Shown piece by piece: positions 13,401 through 24,695 of a DNA stretch of 64,000 nt. The stretch spans positions 59,738,360 through 59,802,359 of the forward strand of contig CM058041.1 in the NCBI GenBank assembly GCA_030169165.1. Reading direction: 5' to 3'. The notes below the pieces were generated by a model, which was not told where the DNA came from, made no database searches, and was given only the letters and a program-made list of their open reading frames with translations. Position 1 is the first letter of the stretch. Every line of letters starts with the position of its first letter. The position numbers and the translations under genes were made by a program. Origin of the DNA: Centaurea solstitialis. Lineage: Eukaryota > Streptophyta > Magnoliopsida > Asterales > Asteraceae.

Positions 13401-13719
13401 AGACTTGTGTTACGATATTGATGCTTTAGAAGAACTAAGAGAGAAAGCCTTTCAAAAAATGGCATCGCAAAAAGCCATGGTTGAACGCTACTTTAATAAA
13501 AAGGTGAAAATCAAGGTATTTCAACTTGGAGATTATGTCCTGCGACGTGTCTTTCCGAACACATAAGAATCGAACGCTGGAAAACTTTCCATCAAATGGG
13601 AAGGACCTTACATCATTACTAAGACCGTGGGGAAAGGTGCCTATAAGATTTCAACCATCGAAGGTAATGAAATCCCACGTAGTTGGAATGCAACTCATCT
13701 GAAAAGGTACTACTTCTAA
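10460..13719 (+). pseudogene. Tat pol: RT, RNase H, archaeal-type RNase H, integrase; frameshift and stop
   Basis: The frame continues from gag, and the first clear residues are at 10517. The RT covers roughly 10700-11500 with the polymerase motif YIDD (about 11159-11170). A standard RNase H follows near 11530-11900, then an additional archaeal-type RNase H with HVDGASN and NNEAEYEAL motifs (about 12030-12400), which marks the Tat lineage. The integrase has an HHCC zinc finger (CDACQRH near 12795) and the DDE core. A one-base loss in a short C run near 13148 shifts the frame inside the integrase, and a TAA at 13564-13566 interrupts the C-terminal tail, which ends at 13719. Confidence 0.88.
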
Positions 13720-14237
13720 AACCCTTTTTATTTTTTACTATTATTTCATCGAACGATTACTGACTTAGGCATCGGAGCGCCGTTGGTCAATCCAACGGCC
13801 ACCCCTTAGCCAATTTTACTCGCAGGTAACGCACGATTATCGCAAGACATCGCACGATTATCGCATGATATCGCACGACTACCGCAGACATCGCACGATC
13901 TATGGCAAACATCGCCCGATAAAACAACATGCTCAAATCGCATAGAACTTAAAAGATGCATCAATCGCAAGAGCGCAAGTCAAAACGCCAGACGCATGAT
14001 TAACAGAAACGTTTCTAAAAAAATTTCTAAGTGCCTTAAACTCACGATAAACATCGCAAGTCAAAACGCACGATTAATTAAGGCCTTAAACACTAAATCA
14101 GCTAAAACGCACGATTATCTATTTACTAAAAGTACTTAGAACAAAAATAACAAGTACTGAAACATCGCACGATTGCAAAAAATAGCTGATTTCATTAAAA
14201 AAGTACTTGAAAGTACTACGATTACATCAAAAGGAAT
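13720..14237 (+). other. Tat spacer between pol and antisense ORF, rich in CGCACGATT repeats
   Basis: A non-coding stretch of about 520 bp. Between about 13829 and 14170 the short motif ATCGCACGATT and close variants recur roughly ten times with irregular spacing. The 3' end of the antisense ORF begins at 14238. No other feature was seen. Confidence 0.7.
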
Positions 14238-16391
14238 TTAATTTTCAGGATTGGCTTCAACGCCAGTATCCTCTCCTACACTAACTTCTACGATGGGGGG
14301 AGGAATGTCTTCAACAGCCTTATCCACGATGACGGATCCAGAGGCGTCTTCATTCTTATCCTCCTCCTCGATCATCGTGACTTCGGCCTCTTTGCTCTTT
14401 TCAGCACCTTCCTCCTCTTCATCAGCATCCTTGGCGTCGTCAGCATCCAAGAGCTCATCGGATCCCATCGCATCGCGGAAGGCTCCCAACTCACCTTTAG
14501 CAGCTTCGATGGTGTACGTGTCACCAATGAATTGGCGTATTACGGCTGTACGGGCCACCATCCTGGATAACACCATCTCATCTTTGAGATCCTGGATCTC
14601 AGAGGATGAAGCCTTCTCTCGATCTGCCATCTCCGTGCGCATCGCAGCAAGTTCCTCCTCCAACTTGGCAATACGATTGTTGGCCGCTGTAAGCCTTGCA
14701 CGTTGATCCGATCGAACGTGCTCAGCTTCATCCAGCTTAGCTATCAGATCATCAGCCTCAACCTTTTTGGCCTCCAGATCAGCAGCCATCTTAGATGCCT
14801 TCTCCCTAGCCTTCTTCGCCTCGTTCACAGCAGCCCTTTCACTGGACATCTTCGCCTTCATGTCCCTCTGAACGGTCTCCAACCTTTGATGAAGACCAAG
14901 ACACGCCTGGAAAGCCTGCATAACACAAGATAATTAGAGCATGTAATTATAATATATATCGTAATTATAATATACATCGTACGATAGCTTACCATGAAAG
15001 AGTATCCAACAGCACCGGCATCGAGCTCGCCAATCCGACGAGTGTCCATGTGAGCCTTCTGCGATGGTAGCAGGTATTGTTCGATGGCAGGGAAGAGATC
15101 ATCCTGGTTGATGACATCGCCATCCAGAAAGTTTGAGGGTAAAGAAATGTGAATCGACGACTCACCTTCCTTCCCCTTTGGAGGCTTAACCGAAGCTCTT
15201 TTCTCCTTTGGCATCGTATGAGACATCGAAGGAGGAGGAGCAGTGTGAATCGGGATCGCATCGACCACATCATCCGCCTGTCGTACGGCTTCCTTTGATG
15301 CAATCGAAGCACCCGAAGAAGACCTTGTCTTCTTAGGCTGTGGCTCCATGCCACTTATCCCCTTCTTCTTCTCCAGAGCCCTCTTGGCCGCCGCTAAGTT
15401 GGCCAATTTCTTAGCAGGTTTCTTTTGGCCTGAAATAAACAAGAAAAACGTACGTTATTAATCGCACGATAAAGTTGAGAAAACGTAAGATAAGAGGAAG
15501 AAATTATCGTACGATTTACCTTCCATCTCTTCTTCTTCTTCTCCTTCACTTAACACTTGAACTTCGAGCTCTTCGTCGCTATCCTCCCTTGGGCTTTTTC
15601 CCTTCGATTTGGCGTACGATCTTTCTTGAACACCGTACTCCAAGAAGCGGTTGACAGCTTCAGTGGATTCCTCGAAAGTAAACTCGATCTCTGCAAGAAT
15701 AACACACGATAAGAAAATTGTATAATAAAGATTATGCGAAGCAAAAATACATAAAGCAACCTATACCTAGTGGGTTCCATTATGGGGCTACCCATCCACC
15801 TTCCTCCAAAACCGATGAGGATCGTACAAACGCATATCGAGCCTTCCACCCTCGATCGAACGCTTGAGTACCATGTACTAACATGGCATCACCCCTACCC
15901 TCGGGATAAATCCCATACCTATCATAATCAGAGGGTTTAACGGTGTACGCCGACAGAAGATCATCAACGGTGAAAGGGTCTCTACCCCAATTCTCAGTGA
16001 CACGTTCGATAACGCTCACGACCCTCCAGAATTGGGGCATGAGCTGTCCAGGAGATAAACTAAATCGTGTCATAAAAGCACGAGATAGAGGACTGAAAGG
16101 CCAAGTGAATCCTATCTTAAATGGGTATTCGAATAACGCAAAGAAACCTGCCGGAGCATCGGCGGGTCTAACCTCACCAGGTGATTTGATCACGGCATCC
16201 TTAGGCATCCTGGCAAGTTTTCTAAGATGAACTAGGTCGATCTCTCCCTGAATTGTACTCCTAACCTCCATGATTTCTCTAAAACTAAGACGATCTAAAC
16301 TCCTATGCAATCTGTCGAAACGTAGCAAGTCGAAGTTCCTAGGATTTTTCTCAGCTCTAACTTTCAAACGCATGAACTGAAATTGAAACAA
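14238..16391 (-). pseudogene. Spliced antisense ORF of the Tat element (putative gypsy-type transposon domain)
   Basis: This gene runs opposite to pol. Exons read on the minus strand are 16391-15767, 15690-15520, 15429-14993 and 14916-14238. Each intron has GT and AG ends and the phases match. The first exon resembles the plant domain called putative gypsy type transposon (Pfam Transposase_28), found in antisense ORFs of Tat elements. The last exon is a long coiled coil with an acidic, glutamate-rich tail, and the middle exons are basic and serine-rich. A TAA at 15780-15782, just before the first splice donor, interrupts the reading frame. The N-terminus probably extends upstream: the frame is open above 16391 to an AG that could be an acceptor near 16425. 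The function of this protein is unknown. Confidence 0.72.
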
Positions 16392-16755
16392 GGGGTAGAA
16401 AGATACCTTATAGGCGGATTGAATCTAAATCTTCTCAAAGATTAAGAGAATTCGGTTGAAGAGAGATTCGAGTTTGAAATTGGAAAAGATTTAGAGATAA
16501 TTATGGAAAAAATCTTATCTTTATATGAAATTAAACTCCTTCCCAAGAAATTGAGGTCGAATCGAACATCGACACCTGTCCCTTATAACCGTTGCATTGA
16601 CAGCTTGCACTTAACCAGGTTATGACGCCGTTAACGTGAAAAACGGTTCAGATTCGATAGATTGATCATGATAAAATCGATGTGCTAACGATTTGATTTT
16701 GCAGATATAAGATTCAGAAAATCTATAATTTATTTTCAAAATCTTGGGGGCAAAC

Positions 16756-17518
16756 TGTTTAGGTGAAATTTTATCATCGAACGATCGAACGAATAGAATC
16801 GTAAGATATCTTCCAGGATGATATTCCTGTATTAAGATAAGGTCCTGAAGTAAAGATATGACTACCTACCATCAAGGATAAGTGATCATCGAAATTAAGC
16901 AGAAGAAGATCGTAAGATATCATCATATGATCGTACGATTAACCTAACGATATACATGTTTGAGTTTATTCTTATTGCAGGCATGCTCATCTAAGATAAG
17001 CTCGAAGTATAGTCATCGTCTATCAAGCCCGATATGACCGTTTGAACCAGATATGCTCACCATTAAAAAGCCCGGACGTTACGATCGTGAAACACTCTTC
17101 AGTTATAGCCGTTGCATTTATTGCTCAATTATGATCAAACGGTTACAAGCTCAACAACTATAAAAAGAGACTCAAGACTGCACACAAAGGACAACTAAGG
17201 AAAAAAGGAGATATAGCAATTACAATATTATTCTCTGTATTTACATTCGATAGCATTCATTTCCTTATTGTAATCGTACGATACAACTGTAACATCGAGG
17301 ATATCACCCCTTATTGGTGATCAATAGTGCAACGTCGACTATCCTATTTAGTCGGCCGCAGGTTTTTTCCTCGATTCAGAGGTTTTTCCTGCGTCATCAA
17401 TCTTTTTGTCAATATACTTTTATTTATCGCACGTTTTATCGAACGAGAATTCTTTCTTTTGACGATTTTGCCTCACGACATCTTACGATAACGATTTAAG
17501 TAAATTTTTACACAAACA
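16756..17518 (+). repeat. Tat element 3' LTR
   Basis: It pairs with 7382-8144 (same length, two differences by eye). It is preceded by the polypurine tract at 16743-16755 and followed by GTATC, where the gag-only copia sequence resumes. Confidence 0.92.
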
Positions 17519-19687
17519 GTATCTATGAAACTACTGTTCATTGATTGGGTATATCTTTGGCTTTTCCCTTTGCATCGCGATATTTCATCTGTGAGTATGA
17601 GCTTGGAAAGTGTCAACTCTAAATACTTAAGATTCTGTTTTCTTGATTATCTGACTTTCACTGATAGGTAAACGACAAAGAACTAATCAGTTCGTTTGGG
17701 CATGGCCATGCACTTCATCAGTATACTCAGTCAGTCAAGATGGGCCCAGAAATATCTCTCTTCTGAGAAGAGGTGCAAATCCCATCTTGCATATCTTCCT
17801 TTAACACCACGGCTTCCGCTGAATCTAGTTACACCCTTTATAGCCACCCTGTTACGGCGTAGCGGTTGAGTGCACTAAGAATTCAGTAGTCCTTATGATA
17901 TCAAATCAGATACCTCAGGTGATAGGGACAACCACTGTGAGATTCACTTATGACTTCACTCCAAGAAGTAATCTCAACCGCGGATCACGTCCGATATTTG
18001 CTACTCTATCAAATATCTGTGCAACTTTTAGTCCACAACACTTGTAGCTGTTATTCAGCAACTGATCATAACTACCTAAAAGTTCACAATGACTTTAACA
18101 CCTTATCATGCTCCCACAATGATAAGTTGTCACGGACAGATTTTGAATGAAAAATCGGAGACTGATTTCATTCCTGAATATATTAAAACATGCAAAATGT
18201 GAAAGTGATAAAGAAATCAATCTTGTATAGTCCATATTACACGCTGTAATAATAACAAGATTGAATGTCTTTTCTTTAATAACTTTCATAATATCTATTT
18301 AACGTTTGTTAAATATTGGTCTAAAATGAAGTATCACCTATCTTCAGTTTAAACCCTTTGATTAAAGTTTACCATTTTAATCAAAGTGACAACCAAATAA
18401 TACAAGTCTGTTTATACAATCTACTCGTATTTGCTAATTATTGTTCTGCAAACACCTTATAAAAACAATAACTAGACTTTTATCATATTCCATGAACTCG
18501 GAGACCTGGAGTAACTTCCAGTTCCTGAATATGTGAGACTGCAACTTTCCTTAGCTGCTGTGTAGATGAATGATTTCTACCTGAAATCAGATTCCATTTG
18601 CAATGCTGGCAAATCTACTGGAATCTTATATTTTAATCCAACACTCTAATTATTGATTTTAAAGTCAGTCACGACCTTTGTTTCATGGGTCTTGAAACTT
18701 TTATCCTTTTGACTAAAAGGGTAAATTATATCTGATGAATTCTTATCCTACCTGCATTTATGAATTCCGAGATATATCAATAATTATATTTTTTATTCTT
18801 TTATCTCAGACTAGATAGAGAATAAATTGGGCTCCCACTTGCTTATATAAAAACTAACTATTACTCAAAATTTTACTATTGACTTAGTCAAAACTTTGAT
18901 TAGTCAATTCTTATTTTAAGTAATGAACTTTGAGAATTTCCTTTTATGAAACTTAACTGGATTTAGTCAAATCGTAATTCCAGATCTTGGAATCTATTCT
19001 AGTTTCATAAATACTGTTATTAACGCTATCTGAGTTAATATTCTAAATTCTCCTTTTTAAAACATTTGAATAATAAAACTTGATCAAACTAGATTAGTTA
19101 GTTCTGAGAATTTCCTTTTATAAAACTTAACTGGATTTGATTAAATCCTGATTCCAGAACTTGGAATCTTTCTAGTTTTACAAATATTGTTATTAACGCT
19201 ATCTGAGTTAATATTCTAAATTCTCCCTTTTGATCACTAAGCTATTATTCATAAATGTTTTATTCTCAAAACACATTCCTATAGAATCTCGTGTGTTTTG
19301 ATAGTTTTTATACAAATTACTTCAATTTAATAGATTTTGTTGAAGTAACTATAACAGGCAACATCTAGGATCATACAGATTTAAGAATACCAGGCATAAT
19401 CAGATATTTCAATGTCAAGACAATAACTTTTGAAAATAAAACCATGAAATTATAAAATATAATTATCCAAAAATTGTTTAAAACATAGATCCCCAAAAAT
19501 AACTGTTTTAAAACTATAAATTCAAAATGTCTTGACTTAAATCATCTTGTACTTTGATCCTTAGCAACCTCTGGGCACTTCACTTCATTTCTGACCTCCT
19601 GCAATAATCATTTGCTCTAGGTATCAGTATACTTGTAAGCTAACAAGTAAGAAGTGACAAAATAAAGCAATCATAAATTTCTGAGGT
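17519..19687 (-). other. 3' non-coding part of the gag-only copia element
   Basis: No ORF of coding character was found where protease, integrase and RT would normally lie. A direct duplication of about 120-125 bp occurs at 18932-19053 and 19106-19226, period about 174 bp, each copy ending TTAATATTCTAAATTCTCC. The rest is AT-rich and shows nothing I recognise. Confidence 0.7.
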
Positions 19688-20551
19688 TTATATACCTGCT
19701 TCATGACGCTTAGGGCAGTTTTGCCTCCAGTGACCGATCTCATTGCATATGAAGCAGCGGTTCTTGGTCCTAGCTTTGTTTGGCTTAACCTTCTTGCCCT
19801 TGCCCTTGCCTTTGCCTTTCTTGGGTGCACTCTGGATGGCCTGGACTGGTCCTTTTCCTTTACTGGTGCTAGCTTGCCCATTCTTCTTTTTCACCCCTCC
19901 GTCTTTCACCATCAAGACATCCTTGGTCTTGTTCTTGTTCCCCATATTCAGTTCAGCTGTCTTAAGCATGGAGTGCAACTCTGCTATTGTTTTCTCCATG
20001 TTATTCATATTGTAATTGACTACGAAGGGCCTGTAGTCTTCTGACAGTGAATTGAGTATGGTGTCTGTTGCTAGCTGCAACGGAACAGGATGACCAAGCC
20101 TCTCCAGATGATCTAAGTGTCGTTTCATTTTCATGACATGGTCACTTACTGATGTCCCTTTTACCATCTTGCACTCATTAAATGCTTTGGTGGCATCGTA
20201 GCGTTCTGTACGAGCCTGGGTCTGGAACATGTCCCTCAGCTGGCGGATCATGTCATAAGCATTTGTATTTATGAGCCATGCTTGCAGATCTGGGCTCATA
20301 GTTGCTAGCATCAGACAGGCGACATCAAGGAGATCATCCGAGTGCTTCTTGTGGGCATTTCTGGCAGCAGCCGGAGCGTTTGCCGGAGGTGCCTCCCCAA
20401 GTGGCTCTTCAAGCACATACCATTTTCTCTCATGTCTGAGCACAATCATCAGATTGCGCTCCCAGTCGAGAAAGTTAGAGCCGGTCAGCTTATCCTTCTC
20501 TAGGATAGAGCGGAGGGAAAGATTGTTAGTGCTGGTAACAGTGCTTGCCAT
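19688..20551 (-). CDS. Copia gag with CCHC zinc knuckle (gag-only element)
   Basis: An intact ORF of 287 residues starts at the ATG at 20551. The capsid-like UBN2/retrotran_gag region covers residues about 15-200 (LTGSNFLDWERN near the start, DTILNSLSEDYRPF in the middle). A lysine-rich basic stretch follows at about 235-262. A CCHC zinc knuckle (CFICNEIGHWRQNC) lies near the C-terminus. Gag assembles virus-like particles and binds element RNA. Here it is the only protein of its element, so reverse transcription would need enzymes supplied by another element. No stop or frameshift is seen, unlike the neighbouring polyproteins. Confidence 0.9.
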   Translation of the reverse strand: MASTVTSTNNLSLRSILEKDKLTGSNFLDWERNLMIVLRHERKWYVLEEPLGEAPPANAPAAARNAHKKHSDDLLDVACLMLATMSPDLQAWLINTNAYDMIRQLRDMFQTQARTERYDATKAFNECKMVKGTSVSDHVMKMKRHLDHLERLGHPVPLQLATDTILNSLSEDYRPFVVNYNMNNMEKTIAELHSMLKTAELNMGNKNKTKDVLMVKDGGVKKKNGQASTSKGKGPVQAIQSAPKKGKGKGKGKKVKPNKARTKNRCFICNEIGHWRQNCPKRHEAGI

Positions 20552-23411
20552 CTACACAAAATAAAACTTTTGGTCTTTAGGAACTGTAAATAGATTAATT
20601 CCAATAATTATCAATAAACCCTTAAATGATCAATTTATTGGACTAGGATCCTTATTTCATACGTCCTGATGTGCGTAATGTTCTTGCTCCACCAGACCCG
20701 TATTTATTTCGGTAGGTAAGGACTTTTACCAACCATGTCTAGCTGACATGACTCGTAGATCTTTTCGGGACCATGGCAACTACCTGTGCATGTTTTAGTC
20801 CCTCTAAGTGCTTTTTGGCCCGGTACCACCCGGTGAACATTATAGTACCAAAACAGATCTCACCATTTTGGGGACCTGATCACTATACTCTGGCCGGTAC
20901 CACCCGGAGATAATTCGCAGAGTTATGTAACCCCTCCAGCTTCAGTTTGAACACGGACGTTGAATGTGTGATCACTTACAACTCCCATGTACTTTACGCC
21001 GAAGGTGCCCCTAGATGGGTTGCACTACTGATCTATGATTTTCGGGGTTTTGAAAAACTTTACTTCCAGGTTTTTGAAAAAACTGATTATTATAAAGGCT
21101 ACTTACGTTTTAAACTAACTGTTTCAAACATACATGTAATTTTAAAACCAACTGTTATAAAATCACTTGCTAATTAAAACTAACTGTTTTAATAGCACAC
21201 CTAGTTGATTAAAACTAACTGTTTTTGTCAACTTTGCCTTTTATATAAAACAATCATCTATAGGTTTTAAAACAAAAACTATTGTTTTGAAAAGTTTGAA
21301 GAAACTGATAATAATAAAACCTATATACCTTTTGTGATACAACCTAGTTTTGAAATAACAACTTTATTTAAAACTATTCACATGCAAGATATCACAAATA
21401 ATTAATCATGCAATTAAACAACAATTAATCACATAGTACCTAATTATAGTTTTTGCCAACGTTTCCTAGGGACCAATAATGATCTATTTTACTAAAAGCT
21501 TCAAAACTCGCGTAGCTCCCACTGGCCTCGCCATGTTTTGTTAGTATTCTGTTAAGTTGAGGAATTTTAGCAGCTCCCACTGGCCTCGTCATCCCGAAAG
21601 AATAAAACAAATATCTATCCTAAGGTCATTATTACATGAGGGGTTGTAAATGGCACGCAGGCCTCCCCGTGAATATGTCAAGGGTCTAGTTTGGCAAATA
21701 CTGTAATAGATACAAACTCAAACTGAGATGTATATAAAGAACTCAAGCAATCGCAATTATATATATATATATGCAATATAACAAAAGCAATATTATAATT
21801 ACAAAAAAATAAACCTGGATCCGTTAAAATTATCTTGTCACAATTATTGTAAAACTTAGTTTTAAACTGATTCATAAAAACAATAGTTTTATAAATCAAA
21901 ACTAAAATCAGTTTTGTTTGTTTTATAGATATACGGTTTTATAAATAAAATTAATTTGTTTAGAAAAAGTTCCCCTTTATCCAAAAAAATATATCAAACC
22001 GGGTTTTACCAAACAAATTGATCATCTTAAAATGAGTAAACTTTAAATTGTTTTGCGCTTGACTGGCTGGTCAAGACACAATACTAAACTTGTTTGACCA
22101 GGTTGGTCATAATAACTGGTTTGATAAAACATTATATAAAATTATTCTAAAACGATTAATCTGGATAAAACAACTAAAAACTGATAAACCCCTCTTGGGC
22201 CATAACTTGGTCCAAAGGACTGGGCTTTGGGCCTGATAAGGGAATTCGGCCCAAAACGGAAAAACCCTAGGTCTGACCTATGATCAAGAGCCAACGTTCA
22301 CCAATACGCTGGTGGTTCGTTTGTTGAACGGCCGTTGCGTAATCATTATCATTGATCGGTAACGATAGCGACGCTACTACCGCCACCAATCGACGCCTTC
22401 GATGACCATCAATTCGGTGGTGATCCGTGTGCGGTAATTGGATGCCGCCACCACCGAATACGGTGGTTTTGGTCACCATGTAACCACCATGACGACGGCA
22501 GCTAGAATGCCACCGCCGCCACCGTAATTTGTCTCGAAACTGCTGGCCACCACGGGACTGGTGGTCTGGCCGTGGCTATTGAACAATGCCACCACCACCT
22601 TGATGGTGGTTTGGTCGCAAAACGCCGCCATCCTCCATCATTCGGCGATCGAACAGCCATCGCCACCGCCCTGGCTCGGCTTTAGGGCAGCCGGCGGTTG
22701 GCCTGGTGGTTTATGGTTTAATCGGCCAAAGCCGTTGTTCTCTAAGGTCGTCGATCTCAGCCACCATTACCACCGCATACCGCCTGCCACCGCCAATCTG
22801 GTGGTTTGGTTCGGTAGTCACGAGATCGCTGCCACCACCTCTCTGGTGGTTCGGCTTGGCGTCCGTCGCCACCGCTTGATGCGGTTTGGCCGGCGATCGT
22901 GCCTGGTGGTTTTGGTCGTGGCGATTGTGAACACTCGGCGCCGTTACCACCGGTGCTGGTGGTGCGGCTGTGCTTTGCGAGGAGGGTTTCGGCCACCGAT
23001 TTGAAAACACCGGTCATCATCGCTCACATCATACGGCGCCGCTGCGCCTTCGTATTTGCCTGAAACCGCCGATCACCGCCACCCACCTGGTGGCGTGGGC
23101 TCTTGTACGGCAGCCAGGGGCCGCTACCACATATTGTGGTGCGGTCCGGCGATCGATCACGGCAACCAGCCGCAACCACCACGCTGGTGGTGCGGTGGTG
23201 GTGTCACAACCGCAGCCATCACCAATCTGGTGATGGTTTTTCCGGGTTTTCGTACGAATAACAATTTAATACAAAAATCTAAAATTTTATGTAAATAATT
23301 AAACTCAATAAAAAATCAGATTTTTATAAAGATTGATACGCAAGAAACAATTTAATTTTAACGGATCACGCATATACAGATAAACTGATAAGACTAAAAC
23401 GATTTTAACAA
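20552..23411 (-). other. Long 5' leader of the gag-only copia element
   Basis: About 2.9 kb lies between the PBS and gag. It includes two copies of a GGTACCACCCGG motif (about 20820-20910), two copies of GCTCCCACTGGCCTCG (about 21515 and 21575), and a GC-rich island (22280-23245). ORFs here are side products of triplet repeats. No coding gene is supported. Confidence 0.7.
22280..23245. repeat. GC-rich island of CCACC/GGTGG hairpin motifs
   Basis: In otherwise AT-rich DNA, this kilobase is dense in CCACC and GGTGG triplet runs that pair across short loops, for example ACCACCTTGATGGTGGT near 22592 and ACCACCACGCTGGTGGT near 23177. A dozen or so such inverted pairs recur every 50-90 bp. Open frames on both strands within it are repeat artefacts. 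Confidence 0.75.
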
Positions 23412-23425
23412 TGGCTCTGATACCA
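23412..23425 (-). promoter_or_regulatory. Primer-binding site, initiator tRNA-Met type
   Basis: The minus strand reads TGGTATCAGAGCCA one base inside the 5' LTR. This is the standard plant copia primer-binding sequence complementary to the 3' end of initiator tRNA-Met, and it fixes the element's orientation. Confidence 0.9.
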
Positions 23426-23426
23426 C

Positions 23427-24271
23427 TGTTGGGTTTTTGTGGGTATCCTCGGATCAAACTGACTCGAGGATTAACTCAGATCTAACGAACCTCGCTGGTT
23501 TGATAAATCTCATAGGTTAATCAAACTGATAAAACCTACGCGATCAGAAACACGCTGTTTCCGATCTAATCATGCGGAAGCGATAAAAGCTAAAAACCCT
23601 TTTATTAGCCTAATGATCTTTAATCGTTTCTAGTTTTAATCCTAATAGTTTAGATTAGATCAATTTACCTGGATTGCTCGAGAATAGTCCACCGGTGATC
23701 GACCAACGAACGTTCTTCTAGTTGAACTATATGAAACCCGAACAACAAAAACTGGAATCCGACTAGGGGGGGGGGTTCGGCGCCGGTTTGGAGAGAGAGA
23801 GGAGAAGGGAAACTGAAACTGATTTTCTTAGCTGAAAAGCTTAGCTTCTTCCTTAACCCATAAGCCTTATTTATATGGAGGAAAAATACAGTTTGTATGA
23901 GATTCAGTTTCCTTTTATAATTATCTCTAATCCTTTTTCCTTTTTAAATAACTGGAAAAGAATTTGCATATGATAATTATAATTATATATATTTATCTAA
24001 TATATATAAAAACTTATTAATTAACTATTATATATTTATTTATCTAATAAATATATAATATCCTAATTAATTAATAACCGTCCAACTTTGGTAATTCTGA
24101 CTGTAATTACCCAATTGATTTATATTACACTATTATAAATCCTAACTCTCCATTTCTGGGTTTCATCTAACTTGTTCGACTTATAGGTCCTCACAGGTGT
24201 GACCCTCAAGTGTCTTGTAACATTGGATGTGTAATCACTTGGTTTGTCAACTTTGCACATAATTCCTAACA
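23427..24271 (-). repeat. 5' LTR of the gag-only copia element
   Basis: It pairs with 6048-6891. Differences seen by eye include CTAACG/CTTACG near 23482, a G-run length change near 23766 and CCGTCC/CCCTCC near 24078. The tRNA primer site follows it on the minus strand after one base. GTATT at 24272 begins the resumed outer copia sequence. Confidence 0.9.
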
Positions 24272-24695
24272 GTATTATGGATGCTTCATGGTAGGGGGAG
24301 TAATTGACTCGAGATGTGCATGTTTCAATTCACTCGAGACTTGTGCTTGAGTCGTACATCTTGAGTCATGTATCTCGAATCCTCTAACTCAAATTTGTTT
24401 GATGACTCGAGTTTGGTAAAGATATGGTACTATAACAACTCGAGTCATGTATCTCGAGTGTATTATCTCGAGTCTGCAATATGGCTCGAGTTAGTTAAAT
24501 TTGTTATGATTCATGTGCTCGAGTCATGTGTCTCGAGTCATGTATCTCGAGCCATATAACTCGAGTCATGTCCTCGAGTCATGTATCTCGAGCCATATAA
24601 CTCGAGTTAGAGATCTCGAGTGGTTTTATTGTTTTTGATTCATCTTGACTCGAGACAAGTACTTGAGTCTTGTATCTCGAGTCACATAACTCGAG
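24272..24695 (+). repeat. CTCGAG-rich repeat block of the outer copia element, left part
   Basis: The outer element resumes here. From about 24305 the palindrome CTCGAG recurs within a loose unit of the type CTCGAGTCATGTATCTCGAG, spaced about 14-25 bp. It is cut at a CTCGAG by the Tekay element (target duplication TCGAG at 24691-24695) and continues at 41713. Confidence 0.85.

Larger units (their letters stand above)
6901..17518 (+). mobile_element. Ty3/gypsy Tat-lineage element with extra 3' fragment upstream of its 5' LTR
   Basis: LTRs are 7382-8144 and 16756-17518, both 763 bp, differing at only two positions by eye (near 7652/17026 and 8117/17491). The PBS at 8148 resembles tRNA-Lys. Gag-pro-pol has the protease, RT, RNase H plus an additional archaeal-type RNase H region and integrase, followed by an antisense ORF (14238-16391). 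That combination defines the Tat lineage. Bases 6901-7381 are an apparently identical copy of 16275-16755, the internal 3' end including the polypurine tract, and sit directly upstream of the 5' LTR. The left end therefore looks like a truncated tandem copy. No 5-bp target duplication is visible (CCCAC left, GTATC right). Confidence 0.88.
6048..24271 (-). mobile_element. Gag-only (TR-GAG-type) Ty1/copia element, itself interrupted
   Basis: It is bounded by direct repeats 6048-6891 (844 bp) and 23427-24271 (845 bp), which begin TGTTGGG and end CCTAACA and differ by a handful of substitutions and small indels by eye. The primer-binding site matches initiator tRNA-Met on the minus strand next to the right copy, so the element points left and the right LTR is its 5' LTR. 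Flanking bases are GTATC (6043-6047) and GTATT (24272-24276), a target duplication with one mismatch. Only a gag ORF is present, and no protease, integrase or RT was found. Without the inserted Tat element it would be about 7.6 kb. Non-autonomous gag-only elements of this layout are known in plants as TR-GAG. Confidence 0.85.

Noticed and set aside
14251..14706. Plus-strand serine-rich ORF of 151 residues
   Set aside because: It is the shadow of the glutamate-rich last exon of the antisense ORF; the minus strand has spliced, phase-matched exons.
19703..20044. Plus-strand ORFs opposite the copia gag
   Set aside because: Shadows of the lysine/glycine-rich gag tail; the minus-strand gag has the zinc knuckle and a clear family match.
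22561..23298. Several overlapping ORFs of 80-147 residues on both strands
   Set aside because: They are generated by CCACC/GGTGG triplet repeats in the leader of the gag-only element. Composition is biased and no domain is recognisable.
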